DNA from: JAJDNS01 sp963578825
Lineage (GTDB): Bacteria > Acidobacteriota > Vicinamibacteria > Fen-336
DNA: 64,000 nt
Assembly (NCBI GenBank): GCA_963578825.1
Contig: CAUZDW010000014.1
Span: forward strand, 1-64,000
Direction: 5' to 3'
Shown in pieces: positions 43,444 to 51,009 of this stretch. The first letter of the stretch is position 1. The number at the start of each line of letters is the position of its first letter. Both the position numbers and the translations under genes were made by a program. The notes beneath the pieces are model-generated. The model did not search any database, had not been told where the DNA came from, and was given only the letters and a program-made list of their open reading frames with translations.

Positions 43444-44417
43444 AGACGCCGGAGGGGGTCCTTCCCGCAGTCGCCCTGCTGGCGTGTTCTCTCCTCCCGA
43501 TCAGTGCCCCGGAGGGTGCCGCCGCCGGTGCATTCGAGATCGTGGAGACCGATCAGGGGCTGGAGCTGCGAGACGACACCCAGGTCGTCCTCTTCTACCA
43601 GCGCGAGACCCGGTCACTCGATGGACAGTTCGCTCGAAGCAACTACGTTCACCCGTTGATGAGCCTGGATGGCGATGTCCTGACGGAAGACTTTCCGGCC
43701 GATCACCCGCACCACCGCGGGGTCTTCTGGGCCTGGCATCAGCTCCTGGTCGGCGAGGAGAGGGTCGGGGATGGATGGTCGCTGGAAGACTTCGTCACCC
43801 GAATAGCGGGCGTCGAGTCGACCGTGGCGACCGGCAGAGCGCGAATCGAAGCGACGGTGCTTTGGAACTCCCCGCGATATCGCGCTGGCGAGCCCTTCCT
43901 CGAAGAGGCAACGGCCGTGACCGCGCACCGAGTCGTGGCAGGTGCTCGGGCGATCGATTTCGAGATTGCACTTCGAGCCTTGGTCCCGGGTGTCCGAATC
44001 GGAGGTTCGGAGGATCCGAAGGGCTACGGTGGCTTCTCGGCACGCTTGAGGATGCCGGGTGGTCTGGTCTTCACAGCCCGCAATGGCCGGGTGACGCCGC
44101 AGGAGCTGCAGGTCGAGGCCGGGCCGTGGATGGACATCTCCGCACCCTACGGCAAGGACGGTGCACCGAGTGGTGTCACCATCCTCTGCCACCCGAGCTT
44201 GCCCGGCTTTCCACAGCCCTGGATTCTGCGGCAGCAGGGGAGTATGCAGAACCCGGTCTTCCCCGGACGGCAGACGGTGACGGTCCCGACCGATCGGCCC
44301 CTCGTATTGCGCTATCGGCTTGTGATCCATCGTGGCGCCGCCCGACCCGGGGACATCGAGCGGTGGCAGCGCCACTACGCCGACGAAAGCGCGGCACTCG
44401 CTCCTGGGTCGGAGTAA
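43440..44417 (+). CDS. Exported PmoA/DUF6807-family protein
   Basis: Predicted 325 residues from a GTG overlapping the channel stop. A signal peptide (VLPAVALLACSLLPISA) precedes a domain with FYQRETRSLDGQFARSNYVH, DFPADHPHHRGVFWAWHQL, GGFSARLRMPGG, GPWMDISAPYG and YRLVIHRG. This matches the DUF6807 (PmoA-like) family, common in Planctomycetes and Bacteroidetes and generally found with sugar-oxidoreductase genes; the HPHHRG motif looks like a metal or active site. The following gene is an exported Gfo/Idh/MocA protein, a usual companion. Function unknown. Confidence 0.8.
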   Translation: MKTPEGVLPAVALLACSLLPISAPEGAAAGAFEIVETDQGLELRDDTQVVLFYQRETRSLDGQFARSNYVHPLMSLDGDVLTEDFPADHPHHRGVFWAWHQLLVGEERVGDGWSLEDFVTRIAGVESTVATGRARIEATVLWNSPRYRAGEPFLEEATAVTAHRVVAGARAIDFEIALRALVPGVRIGGSEDPKGYGGFSARLRMPGGLVFTARNGRVTPQELQVEAGPWMDISAPYGKDGAPSGVTILCHPSLPGFPQPWILRQQGSMQNPVFPGRQTVTVPTDRPLVLRYRLVIHRGAARPGDIERWQRHYADESAALAPGSE

Positions 44418-44487
44418 GATCACGCCATCCGTGTTGCCGTAGGGCGTCGCGAGGTGCGGCGCCTCGTGTGGGTCTTGGGAGGTCATG

Positions 44488-45855
44488 ATGGGTGAGCGCC
44501 AGGAGATCGGTCGGCGTCAGTTCGTCCGGCGGAGCGCGGGGGCGGCGGCCGCCGGAGCGGTGCTGCCTCTGGCACCCGGTTCGGGACCCGCTTCGGCCGA
44601 GACCTCCTCGAGCAGGCGCCGGCTCGTGCTCGTGGGCACCGGGAGCCGGGGATCTCACATGTGGGGCAAGGCCCTCATGCAGACCCACGCCGAGCACGTG
44701 GAGCTCGTGGGTCTCTGCGACATCAATCGGAAACGTGTGGAGTACGCCCGGGGCTACATCGGCGTGGACGTCCCGACCTATCCGGCCGGCGACTTCGACA
44801 AGATGATCCACGACACGAAGCCCGATGCCGTCATGGTGACGACACCGGACTGCTTCCACGCCGACTACGTCGTGCGGGCTCTCGACCTGGGCTGCGACGC
44901 GATCTCGGAGAAGCCTCTGACGACGGAGGTCGAGCAGTGTCGAGCCATCCTCGAGGCCGAGAAACGGTCGGGTCGCAGGGTCTCCACCACCTTCAACGCC
45001 CGCCACGGAAACGCCAGCGAGGCGATCAAGAAGGTCCTGGTGTCCGGAGAGCTTGGCCGGATCATCTCCGCCGAGTTCCAGGAGTACCTGGACGTGCAGC
45101 ACGGTGCCAGCTATTTCCGGCGGTGGCACGGCAAGAAGCGCTTCTCGGGGTCCCTCCTGGTGCACAAGGCCTCGCACCACTTCGACCAGATGAACTGGTG
45201 GCTCCAGGCCGAGCCGCAGGAGGTCCACGCCTTCGGGCGGGTGGCGTTCTACGGGGAGAACGGCTCCTTCCGCTCGCCCCGGTGTCGCGGTTGCAGCTTC
45301 AAGGATCGGTGCGAGTTCTACTGGGACATCACCCAGAGCAAGCGCTACATGGACATGTATGTGGACTGCGAAAGCGAGGATGGCTACTTCCGAGACGGAT
45401 GTGTCTGGGACAACACCATCGACACCTACGACTCTATGACCGTCGAGGTGAAGTACGGCAACGGCACCCTGCTCGCGTATTCGCTGAACGCCTTCATGCC
45501 CTACGAGGGGCAGCGGATCGCGTTCAACGGCGAGAAGGGCCGGCTGGACGTCCAGGTGTTCAACCGTCAGCCATGGGAGGTCGACCAGGCCGCGGACTTC
45601 CGTCTCACGAAATCGTTCGGCGACACGAAGACGTGGACGGTGGGGAGAGAGACCGGCGAGCACGGCGGAGCCGACAAGAAGCTGAAAGACCTGCTCTTCC
45701 TCCCGGAGAGCGCGGATCCCCTGGGTCAGCGGGCGGGCAGCCGGGAGGGCATCCTGTCGAGCCTGATCGGCATCGCGGCCCGGACGTCCATCGACACCGG
45801 CGAGCCGATCAAGCTCGGCGACCTACTGGAGCTTCCCCCGGTCTGGCCCGGCTAA
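44488..45855 (+). CDS. Tat-exported Gfo/Idh/MocA-family oxidoreductase
   Basis: Protein of about 455 residues. The second ATG (44488) was preferred because GGGAGG is 5 nt before it; 44485 is the alternative. The Tat leader is GRRQFVRRSAGAAAAGAVLPL. The NAD(P)-binding domain has LVGTGSRGSHMWG, VTTPDCFHADYVVRAL and SEKPLTTEVEQC (catalytic Lys). The C-terminal domain includes a Cys cluster CRGCSFKDRC and further Cys in VDCESEDG and DGCVWDN, possibly a metal site. Periplasmic members may carry bound cofactor, as glucose-fructose oxidoreductase does. Substrate unknown. It follows the DUF6807 gene in the same direction. The 201 bp after it show nothing I can identify. Confidence 0.85.
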   Translation: MGERQEIGRRQFVRRSAGAAAAGAVLPLAPGSGPASAETSSSRRRLVLVGTGSRGSHMWGKALMQTHAEHVELVGLCDINRKRVEYARGYIGVDVPTYPAGDFDKMIHDTKPDAVMVTTPDCFHADYVVRALDLGCDAISEKPLTTEVEQCRAILEAEKRSGRRVSTTFNARHGNASEAIKKVLVSGELGRIISAEFQEYLDVQHGASYFRRWHGKKRFSGSLLVHKASHHFDQMNWWLQAEPQEVHAFGRVAFYGENGSFRSPRCRGCSFKDRCEFYWDITQSKRYMDMYVDCESEDGYFRDGCVWDNTIDTYDSMTVEVKYGNGTLLAYSLNAFMPYEGQRIAFNGEKGRLDVQVFNRQPWEVDQAADFRLTKSFGDTKTWTVGRETGEHGGADKKLKDLLFLPESADPLGQRAGSREGILSSLIGIAARTSIDTGEPIKLGDLLELPPVWPG

Positions 45856-46056
45856 GCGTGTCCCCGGACCGCCTCTCGGCGCTTCACATCGCTCGGTCAA
45901 GACCCTTCCGGGTGCGTGAGCGAAACGGATGCTGTGCTGCTCAATGCCCGGCGCTACCGAGCAAGAAATGTCTCCTATCCTATCGACCTCCGACAGGTTA
46001 TTCTCCGCCAGTAACTAACTTTTCGCCGAACCTTCCGATAGCTGCAACAGGACAAC

Positions 46057-46326
46057 ATGTCTGAACCTGAGCGGAAACCGCCGGAAGGAGTTAGGAGGTC
46101 GTGGACCAGAAGCGACACTCGTGGGGCGCTTGCGTTTGCGGCTGAGGCGGCTGGGTTCGCCATCCTGTTTGGGGCGAGCTCCTTGCCGTACAACGTGTTC
46201 GGCGGAGTCCTCGTGGTAGCGGGGCTGCTACTCTGGGGCGGCCCAGGAATCCGCGAGGCCATCGCCCGAGAAAGGACGCGGGCCAACCGTAGGGACCTGG
46301 GGCCGCACGGTCGCGGGAGCGAATAG
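46057..46326 (+). CDS. Small membrane protein, probable first cassette gene
   Basis: Protein of 89 residues with two hydrophobic helices (about 25-42 and 47-61) and charged ends. No family is recognised. The stop at 46324-46326 lies 3 bp before the first attC-like site, the spacing expected of a gene in an integron cassette. No attI- or attC-like site was found upstream, so its left boundary is unknown. Confidence 0.6.
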   Translation: MSEPERKPPEGVRRSWTRSDTRGALAFAAEAAGFAILFGASSLPYNVFGGVLVVAGLLLWGGPGIREAIARERTRANRRDLGPHGRGSE

Positions 46327-46329
46327 GTC

Positions 46330-46431
46330 GTCGAACAAGAGGATGCACCAGACGAAGCGCGGACTCGAAGATGCCCGACGACGATTCGGCATCATCAATG
46401 TGCGCTTCGCAGGTGATCCTCACTGTTCGCC
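46330..46431 (+). repeat. attC-like folded site, copy 1
   Basis: Begins GTCGAAC (R-double-prime-like) and ends GTTCGCC (R-prime-like). The outer 30 nt of each side pair almost fully when folded (GTCGAACAAGAGGATGCACC against the complement of AGGTGATCCTCACTGTTCGCC, plus CGAAGCGC/GCGCTTCG), with a few extrahelical bases as in integron attC sites. The whole is 102 bp and lies directly after a stop codon. It recurs at 46993-47093 and as a half-site at 47173-47220. The AAC/GTT cores match the attC consensus; the adjacent base is non-consensus. Confidence 0.6.
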
Positions 46432-46470
46432 ATCATTGCCCAAAAGGGCAACTGGCGAGAGAATAGGGTT

Positions 46471-46665
46471 GTGAGCGACACGGCGGTCAAGATCGAAGGG
46501 CTCAGTCCCGAGGAGCGGCTCGATCTCCTTGAGCGACTGTGGGATAGCCTCGCGCGGACGCCTGCCGAGGTCCCGGTGACCCCGGAACAGCGTGCGGAGC
46601 TCGATCGGCGGCTCGCTGAACTGGATCGGGATATCCACGAGGGCGACGCCCTTGGCGTCCCCTGA
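46471..46665 (+). CDS. Antitoxin of an addiction module (DUF2281/TIGR02574-like)
   Basis: Protein of 64 residues starting with GTG at 46471. The sequence LSPEERLDLLERLWDSL, then VTPEQRAELDRRLAELDRDI is the standard pattern of putative addiction-module components that pair with ParE/RelE toxins. A degraded ParE-like toxin frame follows 32 bp downstream. The pair lies between two attC-like sites, as many toxin-antitoxin cassettes do in chromosomal integrons, where they stabilise arrays. Confidence 0.8.
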   Translation: MSDTAVKIEGLSPEERLDLLERLWDSLARTPAEVPVTPEQRAELDRRLAELDRDIHEGDALGVP

Positions 46666-46697
46666 GATGAGGTTCTGAGGCAAATCCGAGCCCGTAG

Positions 46698-46991
46698 TTG
46701 GAGCTACCGATCCTTCGACCGGCAGCAGCCGCTGACGTCGAAGGAGCGTAGCGGTGGTATGAGGATCAACGCGCCGGTCTTGGGGATGAGTTCCTGGCGG
46801 CGGTCGGTGCGAGCTTGGAGATGATCGCTGCTCACCCGCTGGCTGCACCGGTCGTCCACAGGGACACACGGCGACTCTTCCTGCGCCGATTCCCATACGG
46901 CGTCTTCTATCGCTTGGTTGGGAGCGAGACCGTCGTCGTCGGCTGCCTGCACGCGAAGCGCCATCCCAGGGTATGGCGTGGTCGGAGATGA
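46698..46991 (+). pseudogene. ParE/RelE-type toxin with an in-frame amber codon
   Basis: From TTG 46698 the frame reads LELPILRPAAAADVEGA, then TAG at 46749-46751, then RWYEDQRAGLGDEFLAAVG, HPLAAPVVHRDTRRLFLRRF and PYGVFYRLVGSETVVV to a TGA at 46989. This is a complete ParE-family toxin of about 97 residues in one frame but for the stop, which falls where relatives have Tyr (AYRWYE). A TAC-to-TAG change would kill the toxin while sparing the antitoxin, a common fate. The stop codon ends 1 bp before the second attC-like site. Confidence 0.65.
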
Positions 46992-46992
46992 T

Positions 46993-47093
46993 GTCGAACA
47001 AACGGATGCAGCAGACGAGGCGCGGAAGTGAAGCCGCCCGAGCAGCCCTCGGCGTCATCAATGTGCGCTTCGCGGGTGATCCCGCTGTTCGAC
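46993..47093 (+). repeat. attC-like folded site, copy 2
   Basis: Begins GTCGAAC and ends GTTCGAC, exact complements. Inner sequence ACAAACGGATGCAGCAGACG and CGCGGGTGATCCCGCT continues the imperfect pairing. It is 101 bp long and alignable along most of its length with copy 1. With copy 1 it encloses the toxin-antitoxin pair, giving a cassette of about 662 bp if recombination occurs at the usual G/TT position. Confidence 0.65.
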
Positions 47094-47172
47094 GGACAAT
47101 AGAGCTACCGGAGCAGACGGAGGAGGAAGTGGCTGAAGTAGCGAAGGTGGTCGCGACACTTGCCGCTGGTCT

Positions 47173-47220
47173 GGCGTCATCAATGTGCGCTTCGCAGGTG
47201 ATCCCCACTGTTCTGCGGAC
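47173..47220 (+). repeat. attC-like 3-prime half-site, copy 3
   Basis: GGCGTCATCAATGTGCGCTT and the following CGCAGGTGATCCCCACTGTTC match the right half of copies 1 and 2, but no left half precedes it. The 79 bp between copy 2 and this half-site hold no identifiable gene. A deletion probably removed a cassette body and the left half. The VOC gene begins 14 bp later. Confidence 0.55.
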
Positions 47221-47234
47221 AGGGGGGAGGTGGG

Positions 47235-47636
47235 ATGTTACATCTGTTCCGCGTGATCGTGCCCGTAGCTGACATCGAGCGTGCCGCACGCTTCTGCGCA
47301 AGGGTCCCGGGCAACTCCGGTCAGCGTGTCTCACCTGGTCGGCACTACTTCCAATGCGAGGGGACCATACTGGCTTGGTACGATCCGAAGGCTGACGGCG
47401 ATGGGTACGACGCCAAGCCGCTGCCGGAGCCCATTTACCTTGCTGTCGACGATCTCGAGGCCACCTACGCGAACGCCATGGCAGCCGGCGCGTCCTTCTC
47501 GCCTGACGTGGTTCCGGACGTGGGATCCCTCGGCAAGATCGCCCAGAGGCCCTGGGGAGAGAGATCGTTCTACTCGGCGGATCCTTTCGGCAACCCGCTC
47601 TGTTTCGTCGCTCGGGACTCGGCCTTCATAGGGTGA
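47235..47636 (+). CDS. VOC (glyoxalase/bleomycin-resistance) family protein
   Basis: Protein of 133 residues with the single VOC domain: FRVIVPVADIERAARFCARV, the metal-ligand Glu in CEGTILAWYDP, PIYLAVDDLEATYANAMAAG and the closing FYSADPFGNPLCFV with a conserved Phe-Gly-Asn-Pro. ATG 47235 follows GGGGGGAGG. Such small dioxygenase- or antibiotic-binding-like proteins are frequent integron cassette genes. It follows a half attC site, but no attC was found after it, so its cassette status is uncertain. Confidence 0.85.
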   Translation: MLHLFRVIVPVADIERAARFCARVPGNSGQRVSPGRHYFQCEGTILAWYDPKADGDGYDAKPLPEPIYLAVDDLEATYANAMAAGASFSPDVVPDVGSLGKIAQRPWGERSFYSADPFGNPLCFVARDSAFIG

Positions 47637-47698
47637 GAGGGGCGCGTGCTTCCGTCCTGTTTACGCAATCGAGGCATCCACAGCCACGTCGTGGTGTC

Positions 47699-49921
47699 TC
47701 ATCTTCCGTCTGGAGAGGCCGTGCCGAGCCACTCCGAGTAGACCTTCGTGAGGGCCCACTCCTGCGGGCGGTGGAGGACCCGCAACCCTTCTGGGTGTGC
47801 GGCGGCCTCGTAGGCCCGGACGGCAGGGGCGTACTCCGTCAGCGCCCGGTCCGTCGCGACCAGCGCCCCTGTGGGGCTTCGCGGATCGACGATCCAGAGG
47901 GTGCGGGGAGCCAGCGCGGCAGCGAGGTCCGGAAGGTCGAAGTCCTCGAGGATGCCTGGGACGAAAATGGCGGTCAGATCCTCGTGGTACCGCGCTCGGG
48001 TGATCTCCAGGTAGGAGAGGACCGTCCCTTCGATGGCGACCTTCTCGACCCGCGGCTCGAGGACGGCGAGCACCAGGGCCAGCACGCCCCCTTGTTCCTT
48101 GCCCAGGACAGCGACCCTGTTCGGGTCCACGTCGTCTCGTGAGGCGAGCGAGTCGAACGCCGCCAGCAAGTCCTCGACCTGCATGCCCACGAGGGTCCGG
48201 TCCACCAGCAGGGCTCGCTGAAACATCTGCCACATGGGGCGGTAGCCGCCGGCCGCCGAGGTCGGCTGGCTCTCGCCGATCCCCCGCGGGTCCGGCGCCA
48301 GGACGACGTGTCCGGCCCGGACGAGGGCCTCGATGTCTCCCCCTTCCCCGGCATCGACCCCCTTGCCCGCGCCGTGCACGTAGAGAACGGCGGGCTTACG
48401 GGCCGGCCCTCCGTTCGGAACGAACACCAGGGCGGGGACCGTGATGTCGTGCGCGGTGTGAAAGGCCATGCGTTCGATGCGGTAGCCCTCCCGGCCGAGC
48501 TCGCCGTGTGCCGTCAGGGTGGCCATGTCGCTCGCCTCGGACATCCTGAGACGGCTCCTGATCGCCGGTCCCAGGCTGCCGGAGTCGTCGAGACCCGCTG
48601 CCGTGCGGCCGGCGAACACCCTCTCGGCCTCGACTCGATTGAGGGACTGGACGGTCTCCACGTCGTCGTACGACGTGGAGACCTGCCCGGTCGGCGTCGC
48701 GTAGAGCTTCGACTCGAGCTCGGTCTCGTGTGCCGGCTCGAGGCCCCCGTCCTCTCTCCCCAGGAGCCACTTGTCCAGCCAGCGGTACGTCGCTTCGCGG
48801 CGCGGCTTCGACCAGCCGTGTGTGTTGTCGTATTCGAAGAAGCCCATCTGGTCCTCATGGCCCAGGCGGCCGTAGAGGCGCCGCGCCTCCTCATACGTCG
48901 ATCGGGCCCCCGCGATCGGAAAGAAGTCGCGTGTCGCCGAGAGGATCTGAAAGGGCCTTGGGGCGAACGCGATCGCGAAATCCGGGAAGTCGAGCCCGTG
49001 GGAAAGAAAGGCCGGGAGGTCCTGCTCCGCGTCCTGGGGCCCGGGATCGAAGAAGAGCTGGTTCCAGGAGGTCATGTAGCACGAGGACACCGCGACCGAG
49101 AGCCGCGGCTCGACGACCGCCAGGTAGGCCGCCTGGGTGCCTCCACCCGAGTTGCCGGCTACCGCGAGGCGCTCGGGGTCCACGTCTTTTCGAGTCAGCA
49201 GATAGTCGACCCCGCGAATCCCGTCCCAAAGCTCGTAGCGCGCGAAGTGGTGGCCGCTCAGGAGGCACTGGAGGCCGGACAGCGTGTGCTCGCGAGTCCC
49301 GATCCCGACTCGGGAGCGTCCCAGCTCCGGATCGAAGTAGAGCGAGCGCTCACCCTGACCGGCGGGATCGAAGGCGAGGACGACGAAACCCCTCTTTGCC
49401 AGGGAGATCCAGACGTGCTGGTAGGTCGAGGAGGCCTTTCCGTTGGCCGAGTGTCCGGCGACGCCCAGGACGGCGGGGTAGGGGGGGCTTCCGTGCTTCG
49501 GCACGTAGACGTTGGCCGTCACGTAGAAGCCGGGAAGACTCTCGTAGACGAGCATCTCGACGCTGTAGTCACCCCGCTCCAGTGTGCGGGTGACGCGCGC
49601 GTTGAGAGGTGTCCGGTCGGGGAATCCGCCGAGCGCTTCGATGAAGCGATCGCGGACGTAGCGTTGTCGCTCCTCGATCCTGGCTCGGGAATCCAGACCG
49701 GCCACGAGAGACTCTCTCTGCTCGAGAAGATCGCGCGCACGCTTGCCGAGGTGGGTGTTCACCATCTCGTGCAGGTCGCCCACGACCACCAGGGGATCCT
49801 CTGCCGCCTCGCCGCGGGCCGCGAGCTGGAAGACCAGGAGGCCGACTACGACGAGCCCCGCGAAACGGGCTCCCCGGTGGCAGACAGAATCGTCACGCTC
49901 GCACGGTGTCGTTTGCGCCAC
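47699..49921 (-). CDS. Exported protein with two tandem alpha/beta-hydrolase domains, the second lacking its nucleophile
   Basis: Protein of 740 residues from a GTG at 49921 with a signal peptide (FAGLVVVGLLVFQLAARGEA). The first hydrolase domain (about 95-400) resembles acetyl-xylan-esterase/dienelactone-hydrolase proteins and has VLAFDPAGQGERS and a normal nucleophile elbow AGNSGGG (Ser258). The second (about 480-735) repeats the fold (YVHGAGKGVDAGEGG, LAPDPRGIGES) but its elbow reads LGKEQGG, with Glu609 where Ser or Cys should be, so it is probably catalytically dead and may bind substrate or the first domain. Likely acts on acylated carbohydrate in the periplasm, by inference. Divergent from the exporter gene. 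Confidence 0.85.
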   Translation of the reverse strand: MAQTTPCERDDSVCHRGARFAGLVVVGLLVFQLAARGEAAEDPLVVVGDLHEMVNTHLGKRARDLLEQRESLVAGLDSRARIEERQRYVRDRFIEALGGFPDRTPLNARVTRTLERGDYSVEMLVYESLPGFYVTANVYVPKHGSPPYPAVLGVAGHSANGKASSTYQHVWISLAKRGFVVLAFDPAGQGERSLYFDPELGRSRVGIGTREHTLSGLQCLLSGHHFARYELWDGIRGVDYLLTRKDVDPERLAVAGNSGGGTQAAYLAVVEPRLSVAVSSCYMTSWNQLFFDPGPQDAEQDLPAFLSHGLDFPDFAIAFAPRPFQILSATRDFFPIAGARSTYEEARRLYGRLGHEDQMGFFEYDNTHGWSKPRREATYRWLDKWLLGREDGGLEPAHETELESKLYATPTGQVSTSYDDVETVQSLNRVEAERVFAGRTAAGLDDSGSLGPAIRSRLRMSEASDMATLTAHGELGREGYRIERMAFHTAHDITVPALVFVPNGGPARKPAVLYVHGAGKGVDAGEGGDIEALVRAGHVVLAPDPRGIGESQPTSAAGGYRPMWQMFQRALLVDRTLVGMQVEDLLAAFDSLASRDDVDPNRVAVLGKEQGGVLALVLAVLEPRVEKVAIEGTVLSYLEITRARYHEDLTAIFVPGILEDFDLPDLAAALAPRTLWIVDPRSPTGALVATDRALTEYAPAVRAYEAAAHPEGLRVLHRPQEWALTKVYSEWLGTASPDGR

Positions 49922-49977
49922 AGTGGCCCCCTCTCCCGGGGGATTCTAGCCTCATCTTCTCGAGCTGAGACCTGACC

Positions 49978-50001
49978 CCTTCCGAGGCTCCTTCCGAGGC
50001 T
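49978..50001. repeat. Two perfect 12-bp direct repeats
   Basis: CCTTCCGAGGCT occurs twice in tandem in the 113-bp gap between the divergent hydrolase and exporter genes. It could be a small duplication or a regulator half-site pair. Confidence 0.5.
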
Positions 50002-50034
50002 ATCGCCCGGCAGGCGGAGTAGGATCGGCAGCTG

Positions 50035-50958
50035 ATGCCCCACCATGATCGCCGGGCCACTTTCATGGGCCTCGTGGCCATCGTCCTGTGGAGCTCTTCG
50101 GTGGCCTTCATCCGGACCCTGTCCGAGCAGATGGGGCCGTTCAGCACGGTTGCCTTCTCCTATCTCCTTGCTGGCGTGGTTGCAGTGGCGGTGACGGCGC
50201 TTGGCCCGGGGGGAGTTGGGCGCCTGCGGCACCTGCCCCCGAAGTACCTGTGGGGTTGTGGCGCCCTGTTCGTCATCTACACCGCTTGTTTCTGCCTCTC
50301 CGTCGGTCTGGCGGCGGACCGCTCCCAGGTGCTCGAGGTGGGTCTGGTCAACTACCTGTGGCCCAGCCTGACGCTCCTGCTGGCTATCCCCCTCCAGGGC
50401 CACCGGGCGCGCTGGTTCCTCGTGCCAGGGATGGTTGCCGCGTCTGCCGGCGTGGTGATGGCCACTGCCCAGGGTGGCACCTTCTCCCTGGCGGGGCTGC
50501 TGGCCAACGCTCGGGCCAACGCGCTCCCCTACGGCCTGGCTCTGATCGGGGCCGTCGCCTGGGCCCTCTACTCAAACCTGGCGCGTCGCTGGGGCGGGCA
50601 GGAGAGCGGCGCTCCTCTCTTCCTGGTCGCCTCCGGTCTCGCCGTCCTCCCCCTGCGGTTTGTCTTTCAGGAGACGACGTCCTGGACCCCTCGCCTGGCC
50701 GTGGAGTTTCTCTACATGGCCCTGGTGGTCACGGTCATGGCCTATGTCTTCTGGGACCACGCCATGCGGAAGGGAAACCTGGTGCTGGTGGCGGCGTTCT
50801 CCTACTTCACCCCGCTCCTCTCGACCCTGGTGACGGCGCTGTACCTGGCGGTGGTGCCGGGACCCGCGATCTGGACCGCTTCTGTCCTGGTGGTCGCCGG
50901 GGCTGTGATCTGCCGCCTGGCGATTGTCGAAGGGCCGGGAGTCGCTCGGCCCGATTGA
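50035..50958 (+). CDS. EamA/DMT-family exporter, YddG-like
   Basis: Membrane protein of 307 residues with ten predicted helices in two EamA repeats. The start MGLVAIVLWSSSVAFIRTLSEQ, VGLVNYLWPSLTLLLAIP and ALYSNLARRWG resemble the aromatic amino acid/paraquat exporter YddG more than sugar exporters. ATG 50035 lacks a strong ribosome site. Likely exports amino acids or drugs; the substrate is not certain. Confidence 0.85.
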   Translation: MPHHDRRATFMGLVAIVLWSSSVAFIRTLSEQMGPFSTVAFSYLLAGVVAVAVTALGPGGVGRLRHLPPKYLWGCGALFVIYTACFCLSVGLAADRSQVLEVGLVNYLWPSLTLLLAIPLQGHRARWFLVPGMVAASAGVVMATAQGGTFSLAGLLANARANALPYGLALIGAVAWALYSNLARRWGGQESGAPLFLVASGLAVLPLRFVFQETTSWTPRLAVEFLYMALVVTVMAYVFWDHAMRKGNLVLVAAFSYFTPLLSTLVTALYLAVVPGPAIWTASVLVVAGAVICRLAIVEGPGVARPD

Positions 50959-51009
50959 CCTATCTCACCAGCGGGAATAGGCTGCCGACGAAGAACCAGG
51001 AGGTGGGAG

